A stretch of 64,000 nucleotides of DNA. Source: Brevibacillus laterosporus. GTDB lineage: Bacteria > Bacillota > Bacilli > Brevibacillales > Brevibacillaceae. Shown here one piece after another: positions 63,642-64,000 of the stretch. The stretch is from positions 1 to 64,000 of the forward strand of contig NZ_JAUKFY010000014.1 of the NCBI RefSeq assembly GCF_030489605.1, in the 5' to 3' direction. How positions within the stretch are numbered: position 1 is the first letter of the stretch; each line of letters starts with the position of its first letter. A program made the translations under genes and the position numbers. The notes beneath the pieces were generated by a model. The model saw nothing but the letters and a program-made list of their open reading frames with translations. It was not told the origin of the DNA and ran no database searches.

Positions 63642-64000
63642 ATGTCCGATAAAAAATGTCGTTTTTGCAATTCGTTGCTCACTCATACATTTTTGGATTT
63701 AGGGGTTTCGCCTCTCGCTAACTCATTCATATCACCAGACCGCGCAGATGACATGGAACCATTTTATCCGTTGCATGCCTATGTTTGTGATAAATGTTTT
63801 CTGGTACAAGTAGGACAGTTTGAGTCGCCAGATCAGATTTTTAATCACTATCTTTATTTTAGCTCCTATTCCTCTAGTTGGTTATCCCATGCCCAGAAAT
63901 ATACCGAGATGGCTATAGCGAGGTTCCATTTAAATCACCATTCGCAGGTCATTGAGATCGCAAGCAACGACGGCTATTTATTACAATACTTTCACAAGCA
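63642..64000 (+). CDS. Sugar C-methyltransferase, N-terminal part (cut by window end)
   Basis: First 119 codons of a gene running past the edge. The start has MSDKKCRFCNS with a zinc-site Cys pair, LDLGVSPLANSF, and a second pair in YVCDKCFLVQVG, followed by VIEIASNDGYLLQYF, a SAM-binding motif. That is the layout of NDP-hexose C-methyltransferases (TylC3/EvaC type). Suggests a branched CDP-sugar is made. AGGAG lies eleven bases before the ATG. Confidence 0.85.
   Translation, partial: MSDKKCRFCNSLLTHTFLDLGVSPLANSFISPDRADDMEPFYPLHAYVCDKCFLVQVGQFESPDQIFNHYLYFSSYSSSWLSHAQKYTEMAIARFHLNHHSQVIEIASNDGYLLQYFHK

Noticed and set aside
1-64000. Prophage, insertion sequence, CRISPR array or biosynthetic megasynthase
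   Set aside because: No integrase, transposase, phage structural gene, repeat array or NRPS/PKS module is present on either strand.

Overview
The window looks like chromosome of a Gram-positive, low-GC endospore-forming bacterium of the Brevibacillus/Paenibacillaceae type. The evidence is strong AGGAGG-type ribosome binding sites with GTG and TTG starts, a Bacillus-type FNR with a C-terminal iron-sulfur cysteine cluster, a YjcZ-like sporulation peptide, YisL, YezD, a BceAB-type exporter and a class D beta-lactamase of the Gram-positive kind. The genus is inferred from gene content and is not proven. I see no tRNA, rRNA, insertion sequence, prophage or CRISPR array.

Layout. 0.2-2.1 kb: two small genes of uncertain role. 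1.7-9.7 kb (minus): a potassium-uptake operon with a near-consensus promoter, a c-di-AMP (ydaO/yuaA) riboswitch, two tiny membrane proteins, kdpF-A-B-C, a tandem-duplicated KdpD sensor module without a kinase, and an RCK-like protein. 9.8-11.8 kb: mobB/mobA divergent from fnr. 11.9-18.1 kb: peptide-binding lipoprotein, beta-carbonic anhydrase, MntH with a MntR-like box, small peptides, a MOSC protein and a DUF1189 protein. 18.4-25.8 kb: two-component pair, PtsG, YisL, a tiny ORF, Dps with a PerR-like box, and an NSS transporter. 26.0-29.0 kb: a persulfide-stress operon (CoA-disulfide reductase-rhodanese-TusA-DsrE fusion plus CstR) with two perfect 16-bp operators. 29.1-30.2 kb: an RlmA/TlrB-type 23S rRNA methyltransferase preceded by a leader peptide ending Arg-Leu-Arg and an intrinsic terminator. 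30.3-34.6 kb: Usp, oxidoreductase and an orphan PRD regulator. 34.6-39.1 kb: sulfate ABC importer with YezD. 39.2-45.2 kb: pyroglutamate (5-oxoproline) operon with an IclR regulator. 45.4-51.5 kb: two class B PBPs, an FHA-winged-helix regulator and a class D beta-lactamase. 51.7-59.7 kb: BceAB-type exporter, DUF418 protein, and a MarR-controlled heterodimeric ABC exporter. 59.9-64.0 kb: DedA protein, then a glycan cluster (glycosyltransferase with an apparent ATT start, CDP-glucose synthesis, C-methyltransferase cut by the window edge).

The strongest candidate for an undescribed system is the leader upstream of the rRNA methyltransferase. A nine-codon ORF ends in a macrolide-arrest-like Arg-x-Arg motif five bases before the 5' arm of a terminator, which would make the methyltransferase inducible by ribosome-targeting drugs. 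Next are the kinase-less double KdpD module co-transcribed with an RCK-like protein under a c-di-AMP riboswitch, the FHA-type regulator among cell-wall resistance genes, and a terminator hairpin placed between yezD and the sulfate-binding protein gene. All functional claims are read from sequence motifs and remembered family features; no database search was run.
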